Shown piece by piece: positions 1-7,609 of a DNA stretch of 11,102 nt (position 1 is the first letter of the stretch; each line of letters begins with the position of its first letter). The position numbers and the translations under genes were made by a program. Origin of the DNA: Monoraphidium neglectum (Eukaryota; Chlorophyta; Chlorophyceae; Sphaeropleales; Selenastraceae). The notes below the pieces were generated by a model. It ran no database searches. It was not told where the DNA came from and saw only the letters and a list, made by a program, of their open reading frames with translations. The stretch spans positions 1 to 11,102 of the forward strand of contig NW_014011658.1 in the NCBI RefSeq assembly GCF_000611645.1, in the 5' to 3' direction.

Positions 1-2630
1 GCCCCGGCCCCAGCGCCCGCCCCACCTTCTTCCGCGGGTCCGGGAAATCCAGGGGGAAGCTCGTCTGCTCCCGGTACCGCTCCGGCCACAGCGCCGCCAC
101 GATGCCCTGGATCCGCCTCCGCGCGACGTCGCCCGCGCCGGGCGCCCAGAAGCCCGGGTTGATGGGCCCCACAAAGTGCTCCACTGGAAGCTGGACCAGC
201 AGGGCCTGGGCGGTGGCCTTGAGCTCCTCCAGGGGGAGGCCGGCGTAGATGCGGCGCTGGGCCTTGGGGTCGACCTTGCACCAGCTGGTGGAGTCCCACC
301 AGGGGCCCTGGGGTTGTGTAAGAGGGTGTACGAGAAAGTGCGTGTGTTGTGTGTGTGTGCGTGTGTGTGTGACTGTGACGGGGGAAGGTGGGTAGGCACG
401 AGGGCCTGCAAGTCCTGCTTTGCGCGCAGCTGGAGCCAGGCGTGCATGGGAGCGCGCCCACGTGCAAGGAGACTCGGCCGCAAGGGGCGGCGCCGAGCCC
501 CGCCCCGCTTCGGCGCGCCCTGCGCCCCGCCTCGCGCCTGCCCCCCCCTGACCCCGACTAGTCACAGACAGTGCCGCCCGCCGTCACGCAGCCCTCAGGG
601 GCCCACCTGATAGCAGACGTTGGGCGGCCTGACCTTCACGCACGTGTTGGGCATAGGGTCAACGTCCCCCGTGCACACCAGCCCCGGCGCGCACAGCAGC
701 GGCCGCAGGGGCGGCCGGCCGTCGGCCTCCGACACCACGTAGTGAGGCGACAGCGCGAAGGACTGCTCCAGGTCAAAGTCAAGATCGTTCTCGGACTGGG
801 GGCGGCCGCCGGCCGCCTCCAGTTCCTGCTGCTGCTGCTGCTGCTGCTCGTCCTGAATGGCGCTGCTTTTGCCAGGGTGAAACAACCCATCCAGCGGTTC
901 AAGCAGCAGCCGCTCCAGCCCCGCGGCGCCGGCGCCCGCCCCGGCGCCCTGGCCCGCACCCATCGCGGCGCCCGCGCCGGGCCCGGCCCGGCGGTGCCGC
1001 TTCTGGTGCTTGCCGTGCTTGCGGGCGGCGGCGGCGGAGGCCGGGGTGACGGCTGCAAAGTACGCGTTGCAGCTCTGCTGCTCGGACCGGTACTGGGAGC
1101 AGCGGCCGCGCACCGGCTTCCACGGCCCCCAGTGCGTCGTGTTGCGGCAGACCTGCGGTGGCGCGGGCGTTCCCGCGGCGGGGGCGGCGTCGCATTCGAT
1201 GCGCGCGCCAGCCGCGGCGCGTGCAAAGCGGCTCGGCCCGAGGCGCCCCGCCCCGCCGCGCCGCACAGCTCGGGCAAGCCGCCGGCGCTGCGCACGGGCT
1301 GCCGGCGCGGACGCGGCGCGCCCCCGCGGGGCCGCCCGCATGTCTCTCCAGCCAACACCACTCGCGCGTCGCGCCGGAGGGTACTGTGTGGTCGGCCTGC
1401 CCAGTTCTGCAACCCGAGCTACCCGGGCCATACCCCAAGACGACATTGCAAAACCATTCAAAACTCGCCTGCTCGAACAGCAGGGAGTAGCCCTGCGCCT
1501 GCAGCAGCTCGCACTCTGCTGAGTTCAGGTTCGGCGTCTCCCCATCCGCCATGGCCCACGGCCCGAACCGGACCTGCCCGGCCGCACAGCGCGGGCGGAG
1601 AGCGCAGCGGCGGGGGCTCTGTCAGCCGGTGAGGCGGGCCGCAAGGCTGCTGCTGACGTGGCGCGGTGCAACTGAAATTCTCGGGCTCCGCCGGGCAACG
1701 CGGCAGGGCAGGCCGGTCCCCACGCCTCTCTTGGCCACACAAAAGCTGCGCAGCGCATGCACCGAGACGACGCCGCGCGTCGCGGCAGCAAGTGACGTCA
1801 TCGTGAGTCACGCTGGTCGTTCGGGGATCCCGGACGCACCTGATCCTCCAGCTGGCACCACTCGTCGTCGCCGCACACACCCTCGTCCATGTAGCAGTCC
1901 GGCACCACAGGGTTGGGGCACACCACGCTGTCGCAGCGCAAGTTGATGAGGTCACCTGGTTGCAGGCACACAGTCGAGGGCAAGACAGAAGGATGCGGCA
2001 GGTGCCGTTTGTGACGGGTGAGAGGTTGCGCATCGCGGCAGGGGCCGACAGCTGGCAATTTGCGAGGTGGGGCCTCTACGCGCGCAGGGCGGTATAGGAG
2101 GTTGGTGCGCCGACGCGCAAGGAGGGGCCTGCCCATCGCTGTTCCAAACGAAGCAGCCGGCGGGGTGTGCCGTCGGGCGGGAGGGCGCGGCCAAGGCTGC
2201 GATTGGGCGGTGCGGCGGAGCCTGGCCGCGGCGCCGCAGCCGCATGCGGCTCTGATATGCCGTGTCGCGCTTCGCGACTGTTCATGGGCCCGCCCGTGCC
2301 TGGCCCTCGTTGCTGCGTTGGCCTGCATGCGAGCGGCGGGGACCAAGGCATGCGCGCACCCTTCTTGGCCGTCTTCCGCTCGCCGGTAGTTATGTCCGGG
2401 TAATCAAAGTCCTCCCGCGCAATAGACTGTGTCAGTGAGAATCCGAAGCACTGCCGCTGGCTGTCCTCCTCCTGCCAGCGCTTGTGCAGCAGCTCGGCGT
2501 CACGCGCGCCATATGGCGCGCGCGACGACTCAGTCTGTTGGTTGCTCCCACTGTTCACGGCGGGCGGGACGCCCGCTGCGGCGCCGAGCGTAAATGCAGC
2601 GAGAAACAAAAGGCAAGCCGCGGGTCTCAT
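1..2630 (-). CDS. Secreted cysteine-rich protein of unknown function (five exons visible, 3' end outside window)
   Basis: I do not recognise the family. Exons on the minus strand: 2630-2360, 1955-1840, 1573-1469, 1152-607 and 307 to about 26, where AAGAAG|GTGGGG may be the next donor. These give 440 residues with every junction in phase. The ATG at 2630 opens a signal peptide (MRPAACLLFLAAFTLGAAAG). An in-frame ATG at 2699 would add 23 residues with five arginines and is less likely. Residues 98-124 hold five cysteines. CRNTTHWGPW (residues 166-175) has an N-glycosylation sequon at N168. Residues 194-287 are Ala/Gly/His-rich with a Q7 run. A second cysteine cluster lies at 318-344 (LCAPGLVC). 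The motif GPW occurs three times, near the start of exons 3, 4 and 5. Intron 3 has a GC donor. The exon 3 start is the least certain point: an in-frame acceptor about 45 bases upstream would also work. A secreted or wall-associated role is inference. Confidence 0.78.
342..371. repeat. GT/CA microsatellite in intron 4 of the secreted Cys-rich gene
   Basis: Alternating GT with a few TT and GC interruptions on the plus strand. On the sense (minus) strand this is a CA-rich tract ending about 34 bases before the acceptor used by exon 5. Confidence 0.9.
826..846 (-). repeat. CAG trinucleotide run (7 copies) coding for polyglutamine
   Basis: Seven CTG copies on the plus strand read as seven pure CAG glutamine codons in exon 4 of the secreted Cys-rich gene (residues 267-273). 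The run lies in the low-complexity insert between the two cysteine-rich copies and is probably length-variable between strains. Confidence 0.92.
1793..1810. promoter_or_regulatory. Adjacent CRE-like (TGACGTCA) and AP-1/GCN4-like (TGAGTCA) sites
   Basis: The full bZIP palindrome TGACGTCA (1793-1800) is followed three bases later by TGAGTCA (1804-1810), inside intron 2 of the secreted Cys-rich gene. Both are classic bZIP binding sequences. No function is shown here, and two such sites side by side may be chance. Confidence 0.3.
2503..2522. repeat. 20-bp perfect palindrome inside exon 1 of the secreted gene
   Basis: CGCGCGCCATATGGCGCGCG is its own reverse complement over all 20 bases, centred on ATAT, and codes for part of SSRAPYGARD. 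It could form a small cruciform or mRNA hairpin. Codon constraint makes a regulatory meaning doubtful. Confidence 0.9.
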
Positions 2631-3033
2631 GTGTACGTCTCTAAGGCGGAAACATGGTGGTCGTCTCCTTCGGCGCCAAGAGGCCCCGGAGATCTCCATC
2701 GTCGTTGATGTCTCCTTTGCGTCCGATTTGACACTCTACACCAACAGCGTCGATAATCGAAACGCAGAGTCCCGCCGTCGGCGGCAGTCGTGCGCGGGTG
2801 ACGCGGTTGTCACCAGCGTCTGACCACTACGGCGCCGCCATGACCTCATTGTGCCAGCACGTTTCTGCTGCCCCTGGAGGCCACCTGCACTCCTGATAAG
2901 CTCCATTAGCGCGCACTTGACGACGAGATTCCCAACATGATAAGCAGGGGGCCGGCGATGGCCAGCCATCGCAATCCTCGGAAAGCCAGCTGCCTAGGGG
3001 AACTGCAACTCGCCACCCTGACACCCCTTACCT

Positions 3034-3045
3034 CCCCCCCCCCCC
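3034..3045. repeat. Run of 12 cytosines, followed by ACCCCACC
   Basis: Twelve consecutive C on the plus strand, so G12 on the minus strand with further G runs beside it (GGTGGGG). It is a candidate for G-quadruplex formation and for sequencing-length error. It lies in the non-coding gap. Confidence 0.9.
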
Positions 3046-3398
3046 ACCCCACCAACGTGCCTCTGCTCTCGTGGGGGCCAGGGCCCCACCAGTAAGCCTG
3101 CAAAGTCTTCCCTGTTCTACGACCTAGTGTCTCCGTTTTGGCACACAGATGCAGATGGCGCAGACAGTGCCCTACTGCGACTCCTCCCGCTGCACCCGCG
3201 CGAGTTCCCACCTGCCGGCTGGGCTCAACGTCTAGAAAGGGACGTGTTGCTTTGTGACGAGCGCACGCAAGTGTGGCAAGCTGTCCCGGAATCAGAGCAA
3301 GGCTTGTTGCAGGATGCGGCCAGCAGCAGCGGCGGCGTGACGCGCAATGCACGATCGAAAGCCAGCACCAGGCACCTCATCTACAGCACCACCGGTAC

Positions 3399-3683
3399 CT
3401 GCAGCACAGCAAGCCTCGCACTCCGCGCAGTCCGCGCAGGCGCCACCACTCCGCCAGACGGCAAGCACGGCCGAGTTTGCCAGTGCGCGGTCCCACGCAG
3501 GCCACTCCCACCCTGCCAACTGGTGGCGCATGCCCGATATTGCGGTCGGGCCTTGAGTCAGTGTGTTGTGCACCCCCACCGCGTAGGCCGCCACAGAGGC
3601 GCCTGGGTCGCCGCCGTCGGCTGCCAGGCAATCAACGCGCGTGCAGCCAAGCACCGCTCCAGGTGCGACGCGCCCGTGCCAAG
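3399..3683 (-). CDS. Possible exon of an unrecognised gene (weak)
   Basis: The minus-strand frame is open across 285 bases with strongly GC-ending codons. It is flanked by a good pyrimidine-rich acceptor (CCCTCGCCCGCTCTCTGAG) and a donor (GCTGCAG|GTACCG). It would encode about 95 residues, including a Trp-rich patch (AGWEWPAWDRA) and a cysteine cluster (CADCAECEACC) just before the donor. A phase-compatible downstream exon could be 2989-2736 (acceptor CCTAGGCAG, open to a TAG). That would leave only about 105 bases before the ATG of the secreted gene, which is tight for a 3' UTR plus promoter. No start exon was found and I do not recognise the product. It may equally be chance in GC-rich DNA. 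Confidence 0.25.
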
Positions 3684-3742
3684 CTCAGAGAGCGGGCGAG
3701 GGAGAGGTCCCCCACAAACGCTCATCATACAATGCCTTCGTT

Positions 3743-4171
3743 TCAAAGTGTTTTCCACTGCTGCATGCGGCGGCTCTCGTGCACCGACACAGGCTGGGCG
3801 TGTGAGTCAAGTGCTTGCTGTCTGGCTGCACAATGCAGCAATACACAGCAGTCGCCAGCAGAAAAAAAGTACGGTAGGATGAGCTGGTTCACATGAAGTG
3901 CCGTGCTCACATGCTTGTGGGATGCATGTGCATGCACACACAATTCACTCGCATGCCTGCGCATGGGCACAAAACGATCACCCATGTGTTTGAACTCAAG
4001 CACAACATCCACACATGGCCTTGAATCGACACGCACGCGCGCATTTGCATACACAGCCATCCATGTCACCAAGTTCTCAACCTCGCCTGATTCTAACAAC
4101 GGAGCCCCTTTGCACCACTGGAAACATGCAATAGCCGCAAGGCAGCTATTGCTGCCAGTGGCTGACATCAT
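3743..4171 (-). CDS. ORF overlapping the EsV-1-7 stop codon by ATGA (doubtful second cistron)
   Basis: A 142-codon frame starts ATGATG at 4171, so that its first ATG overlaps the TGA stop of the upstream EsV-1-7 protein (TTATGATG). Its codons are much less GC-ending than those of the four genes, and I recognise no domain. It most likely lies in the 3' UTR. I list it because closely spaced or overlapping cistrons on one mRNA have been reported in green algae. Confidence 0.15.
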   Translation of the reverse strand: MMSATGSNSCLAAIACFQWCKGAPLLESGEVENLVTWMAVYANARVRVDSRPCVDVVLEFKHMGDRFVPMRRHASELCVHAHASHKHVSTALHVNQLILPYFFSAGDCCVLLHCAARQQALDSHAQPVSVHESRRMQQWKTL

Positions 4172-5553
4172 AAGGGACCACCGCCTCTCGCAGTGGAAGG
4201 CCGCTGCCGCCGCCGAAGGTAGAAAATGTTCACCATGCCCGGCGCAGCATGGGCCTTGCAGTAGGCGCCCTTGGCCTCGCCCCCAAGGTTGAAGCTGGGC
4301 CTCTTGGCGCAGCCGGGCGCCTGGCAGCGGGGACGATTGACCACATCTACCATACCTGCCGCAGCGTGGGCCTTGCAGTAGGCGCCCTTGGCCTGGCCCT
4401 CAAAGTTGAAGCTGGGCTGCTTGGCGCAGCCGGGCGCCTGGCAGCGAGAGTGAACCACGTCTACCATGCCTGGGGCAGCGTGGGCCTTGCAGTAGGTGCC
4501 CTTGGCCTCGCCCTCGAAGTTGTAGCTGGGCCGCTTGATGCATCCGGGCGCCTGGCAGCGGGGACTGACCACGTCTACCATGCCTGGTGCAGCGTGGGCC
4601 TTGCAGTAGGCGCCCTTGGCCTGGCCCTTCAAGTTGAAGCTGGGATGCGTGATGCACCCGGGCGCCTGGCAGCGGGGACTGACCACGTCTACCATGCCTG
4701 GCGCAGCGTGGGCCTTGCAGTAGGCGCCCTTGGCCTGGCCCTCAAAGTTGAAGCTGGGATGCGTGGTGCAGCCGGGCGCCTGGCAGCGGGGACTGACCAC
4801 GTCTACCATGCCTGGCGCAGCGTGGGCCTTGCAGTAGGCGCCCTTGGCCTGGCCCTTAAAGTTGAAGCTGGGATGTGTGGTGCAGCCGGGCGCCTGGCAG
4901 CAGACACTGACCACGTTCACCATGCCTGGCGCAGCGTGGGCCTTGCAGAATATGCCCTTGGCCTCACCCTTGAAGTTGAAGCTGGGCTGCTTGGCGCAGC
5001 CGGGCGCCTGACAGCAGGGACTGACCACGTTCACCATGCCTGGCGCAGCGTGGGCCTTGCAGAATATGCCCTTGGCCTCACCCTTGAAGTTGAAGCTGGG
5101 CTGCTTGGCGCAGCCGGGCGCCTGACAGCAGGGCCTGACCACGTTCACCATGCCTGGCGCAGCGTGGGCCTTGCAGTAGATGCCCTTGGCCTCACGCTGG
5201 AAATTGAAGCTGGGCTGCTTAGTGCAGCCGGGCGCCTGGCTGTACTGGCTCGAAATCAAGTCCACACATAATCTGCGGCTGAAGTAAAAGTGAGGGCCGC
5301 CGCCTCCTCTGCTCTGGAGCCCCAAGCTGCGGCCTGGAGTGTACAGCGCCACATTTGGGTGGCGCTGCGGCTGTCGCGCCCACAGCCTGACGTGCGTGGA
5401 GAGTACGGCGCGGCCGGTTTGAAGCCAGGGGCTTGAACGCGGCTGTGTTGATCTCCCTGCTGGCTGCTGGCTGATCTGTCCAAGTCTCAACATGGCTGGC
5501 AACGTCGCCTGAGAAACAGGGGGAGCGGGGGGCGGTAGTGAGGCGCTGCGCAT
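4168..5553 (-). CDS. EsV-1-7 repeat protein, nine tandem cysteine/histidine units
   Basis: Nine tandem units follow the spacing C-x4-C-x16-C-x2-H-x12, each like CQAPGCAKQPSFNF...CKAHAAPGMVNVV. That is the EsV-1-7 repeat, named after an Ectocarpus siliculosus virus 1 gene and known from the brown-algal developmental regulator IMMEDIATE UPRIGHT; its molecular action is unknown to me. The C-C-C-H layout suggests metal binding (inference). Units start near residues 105 (first Cys replaced by Ser), 143, 181, 219, 257, 295, 333, 371 and 410. Unit 8 has one extra residue. The tail is Arg-rich. The start ATG at 5553 gives 461 residues. Residues 1-97 contain no Asp or Glu and many Arg, Ser and Gln, like an organelle transit peptide, but this stretch could instead be partly an intron: TACAGCCAG|GCGCCC at 5235 is a usable acceptor and CAG|GTAAAT at 5586 a strong donor. 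The repeat region is certain, the N-terminus is not. Confidence 0.85.
   Translation of the reverse strand: MRSASLPPPAPPVSQATLPAMLRLGQISQQPAGRSTQPRSSPWLQTGRAVLSTHVRLWARQPQRHPNVALYTPGRSLGLQSRGGGGPHFYFSRRLCVDLISSQYSQAPGCTKQPSFNFQREAKGIYCKAHAAPGMVNVVRPCCQAPGCAKQPSFNFKGEAKGIFCKAHAAPGMVNVVSPCCQAPGCAKQPSFNFKGEAKGIFCKAHAAPGMVNVVSVCCQAPGCTTHPSFNFKGQAKGAYCKAHAAPGMVDVVSPRCQAPGCTTHPSFNFEGQAKGAYCKAHAAPGMVDVVSPRCQAPGCITHPSFNLKGQAKGAYCKAHAAPGMVDVVSPRCQAPGCIKRPSYNFEGEAKGTYCKAHAAPGMVDVVHSRCQAPGCAKQPSFNFEGQAKGAYCKAHAAAGMVDVVNRPRCQAPGCAKRPSFNLGGEAKGAYCKAHAAPGMVNIFYLRRRQRPSTARGGGPL
4228..5241 (-). repeat. Tandem array of nine 114-bp units encoding EsV-1-7 repeats
   Basis: The unit is 114 bp (38 codons), with one three-base expansion in unit 8. 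The two stretches 4981-5094 and 5095-5208 are nearly identical. By protein sequence units 2-3 pair together (KGEAKGIF) and units 4-6 form a second group (TTH/ITH, AKGAY), which suggests nested recent duplications. The terminal units are the most divergent. Confidence 0.95.
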
Positions 5554-6671
5554 AGGAGGAGCCTGTGAGGGTCAGCTGCATTTACCTGCCCGAGACTTTG
5601 CATGTGGTAGCATCATTTGTTGATAGCTGCATGCGCTCGCAGCCACTGCACCATTATGTCACCGCCGCTGGCAACGCACCCTGGCTTGCACTTCTCGTTC
5701 TCTGCGGTGACGTTGTCGTGCGGCCTGCCAAAAAGCAGGGGCGTTGCGCCGCCAGCGCACAGCAGCGGCGAGGATCGTGCAGCTTGTCAAGAATAGGGCG
5801 GTTTCCACCAACACTGCGCGTTCTCCTTCGGCCCGGGAGCGACCAGGATAGCAGGAGTTGCGCTTGCGAGATCTGGGGGTCGACGGCACAAGAGGTCTAG
5901 TATACCATGTACAAAGGCTGGAGAAATGGCGATCGAATACATGGTTTTCGCACAACTGGCCTATTCCCCTTCTATGCCGGCCCGGTGCAGTCCACACAGC
6001 TGCGTGAGCTCGAGCTCAGCTGGTGCGCACAGTCAGCAGCCGCAGCCCAGCCGCGTACGCAGCAGCGCGCATCCATGTTGCGGCATTGCGCCGACGAGCA
6101 TGCACGAGGTATGCTACAACAGCACATGCATGTGAGTGTGCAGTGGGGTTGATGACCACAGCGGGCACACGGCAGGTGTCCGGGCGTCACCCGCCGCCTC
6201 AAAGAGACGCCAGCCCCCCCAGACAGTCACACGCCGCAGCATTACATGGGGGGCGTGGCACTGCGGTGGCCAGCACCGCACAGATCGTTCATGCGCGCCC
6301 TTTTGCGAGCGTTGTGGGCGCCGCAGGACCAAAAAAAGAGCTTCGCGATGCAGGCGCATGGGGCGCACCATTGCTCAACAAAAAACTTCCCAGTGCTCTG
6401 GGGGGGCCAGCAAAGGCCAAAAGGCGCGATCATTTCAGGACACAGCGTTTGCAATGTATCGTGTGATGATGAGCAACGCCAGCTTCAGGCTGCGCAGACG
6501 CGCGTGCGCCCACAGCCAGCCGGCCACCACCGCCGCCACTGAATGGACTAGCATCCACCCAGCCAACTGCCAGTGCCCCTTGGAAACTAGAAAGGCCGCC
6601 GTCGGCCCGCCCTCAGGCCTGCCGACCGGCACTCCAGCCCGGGCCCCGCCGCTGGCCGCGCAGGTATATCA
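5554..6671. other. Gap: 5' region of the EsV-1-7 gene and 3' UTR of the two-span membrane protein gene
   Basis: No confident gene. Open frames here on both strands have no recognisable domains. A minus-strand frame from about 6611 to 6435 is coding-like and hydrophobic but lies behind two stop codons of the upstream gene, and the opposite strand is just as GC-rich at its own third positions. A TGTAA motif on the minus strand is listed separately. I see no clear TATA box. Confidence 0.6.
6242..6246 (-). terminator. Candidate polyadenylation signal TGTAA
   Basis: TGTAA on the minus strand about 425 bases after the stop of the two-span membrane protein gene. TGTAA is the usual chlorophyte poly(A) signal, normally 10-20 bases before the cleavage site. 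A five-base word can occur by chance; the position fits a typical algal 3' UTR length. Confidence 0.35.
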
Positions 6672-7609
6672 TCAGGAATAGCGCAGCGCGGCGAGGGACA
6701 GCACGATCAGCGCGCCGCAGCCGCCGGCGAGCCCCGTGTATCGGATCCACTGGTTGGTTTTGCGGTTGAAGCACTCCATGAAAGAGTTGTCCTTGTGGCA
6801 CTCCTGCAGGGGAACGGGGCCGCAGCCTAGCTTTGGTGCAATGTGTTGTGTGTGCGCGCGTGCGTGTGTGCGTGTCTGTGTGTGTGCGTGCGTGCGGTAC
6901 ACTGCGTTGTGTTGTGGTGTGTTGTGCAGTGCTGCACTGTGCTGCGCTGTGCACCGTAATTCTGTTCTGTGCTGTGCTTTGCGGTGCTGTGCTGTGGTGG
7001 GCTGCGCCATGTGCTGCGCCATGTGCTGCGCCATGTGCTGTGCCATGTTTATTGACCGATCGTAGCGCGTTGCTGCGTTGCTGACTGCGTTGTTGTGCAG
7101 CACTCAGCAGCCCAACTGCGCGTCAGTCCTGTGGCTGCTGCCCGAACGCCAGCAGGCCGCGGCAGGCGAGCACTGCCATCCAACCAAGCAGCGGAGCAAG
7201 CCGGCACGACGAAGAGCGAGAAACACCGCGCGTGCCCATCGCGCCGTGGTTAGAGGAAGCAAGAACCAGCCACTGCTAATGCCGGCGCACCGTGATGTCG
7301 TAAAGGCGGTCATATCCGAGCTGCTTGTAGGGGTTGGCGCAGGGGCACGAGTTTTTCGAGTTCTGAGTGGTCACCGCCAGGACGGCAAAGGCGACGACGC
7401 CAGCGACGCCCACGACAAACAGGAACGCCAGGAAGTTGCTGGCGTGGTTGGAAGGTGGGGTGTTGTGGCGGGGGTGAAGTGTAGGGCCTGGCGGCCGGGG
7501 CGGCGGCGCCATTCCAGCGAGTGGGCCCGCACCTGTTCCGCTTGGGTCGCCCCTCCTTGTAGATGAATGACTTGACGCCCCCACGCTCGAGGTCATTCTG
7601 CTCCCCCAT
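6672..7609 (-). CDS. Small protein with two predicted membrane spans and a four-cysteine loop (three exons)
   Basis: I do not recognise the family. Exons on the minus strand: 7609-7533, 7438-7291 and 6803-6672, giving 118 residues with phases 2 and 0 matching at the junctions. The ATG at 7609 begins MGEQNDLERGGVKSF. A basic stretch (KEGRPKR) is followed by span 1 (about residues 28-48, FLAFLFVVGVAGVVAFAVLAV). A loop of about 48 residues has Cys 57, 59, 77 and 86 (CPC and C-x8-C). Span 2 is at about residues 97-115 (YTGLAGGCGALIVLSLAAL), and the chain ends RYS. By the positive-inside rule both ends face the cytosol and the loop lies in a lumen or outside, where its cysteines could form disulfides (inference). 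The last acceptor (TTCCCCTGCAG) is strong. The donor of exon 2 (ATCACG|GTGCGC) is the weaker call; without it the frame would end three residues later. The gene is divergent to the GAF gene at 9248. Confidence 0.7.
6842..6896. repeat. GT/CA microsatellite in intron 2 of the membrane protein gene
   Basis: Alternating GT/GC on the plus strand, so a CA-rich tract on the sense strand ending about 38 bases before the acceptor at 6804. It continues upstream into degenerate TGC-rich sequence as far as about 7000. Confidence 0.88.
7001..7048. repeat. Four tandem copies of a 12-bp unit
   Basis: GCTGCGCCATGT is repeated four times without gaps (7001, 7013, 7025, 7037), with one mismatch in the last copy (GCTGTGCCATGT). 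It lies inside intron 2 of the membrane protein gene. On the minus strand it reads as a MAQH repeat in one frame, which is a by-product of the repeat and not a gene. Confidence 0.93.

Larger units (their letters stand above)
2631..4167. other. Gap between two minus-strand genes: 5' region of the secreted gene and 3' UTR of the EsV-1-7 gene
   Basis: No confident gene. The part near 3700-4167 is poorer in GC and rich in T/G on the minus strand, as expected for a long algal 3' UTR. It carries several GCATG words on the sense strand. I found no TGTAA signal on the minus strand here, so the transcript end is unknown. The part just above 2630 should hold the promoter and 5' UTR of the secreted gene; I see no clear TATA box. 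A C12 run lies at 3034-3045. One candidate exon pair and one overlapping ORF are listed separately. Confidence 0.6.

Noticed and set aside
571..1632. 353-codon plus-strand frame and several other long frames over the secreted gene
   Set aside because: Very GC-rich DNA lacks stops on both strands. These frames run across introns and exons of the minus-strand gene and give Arg/Ala/Pro-rich products without domains.
2820..2900. Kozak-like GCCGCCATGACC on the plus strand
   Set aside because: The frame stops after about 20 codons, and no donor in it leads to a convincing next exon.
4249..5271. 340-codon open frame on the plus strand across the repeat array
   Set aside because: It is the antisense shadow of the EsV-1-7 repeats. 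The unit is a multiple of three and has no stop on that strand, so the frame stays open for the whole array. The product is a hydrophobic repeat with no meaning.
6136..6681. 181-codon plus-strand frame ending near a donor-like GCGCAG|GTATAT
   Set aside because: Its third positions are GC-rich, but no acceptor-exon partner follows on the plus strand, where the minus-strand membrane gene lies. No domain is recognisable.
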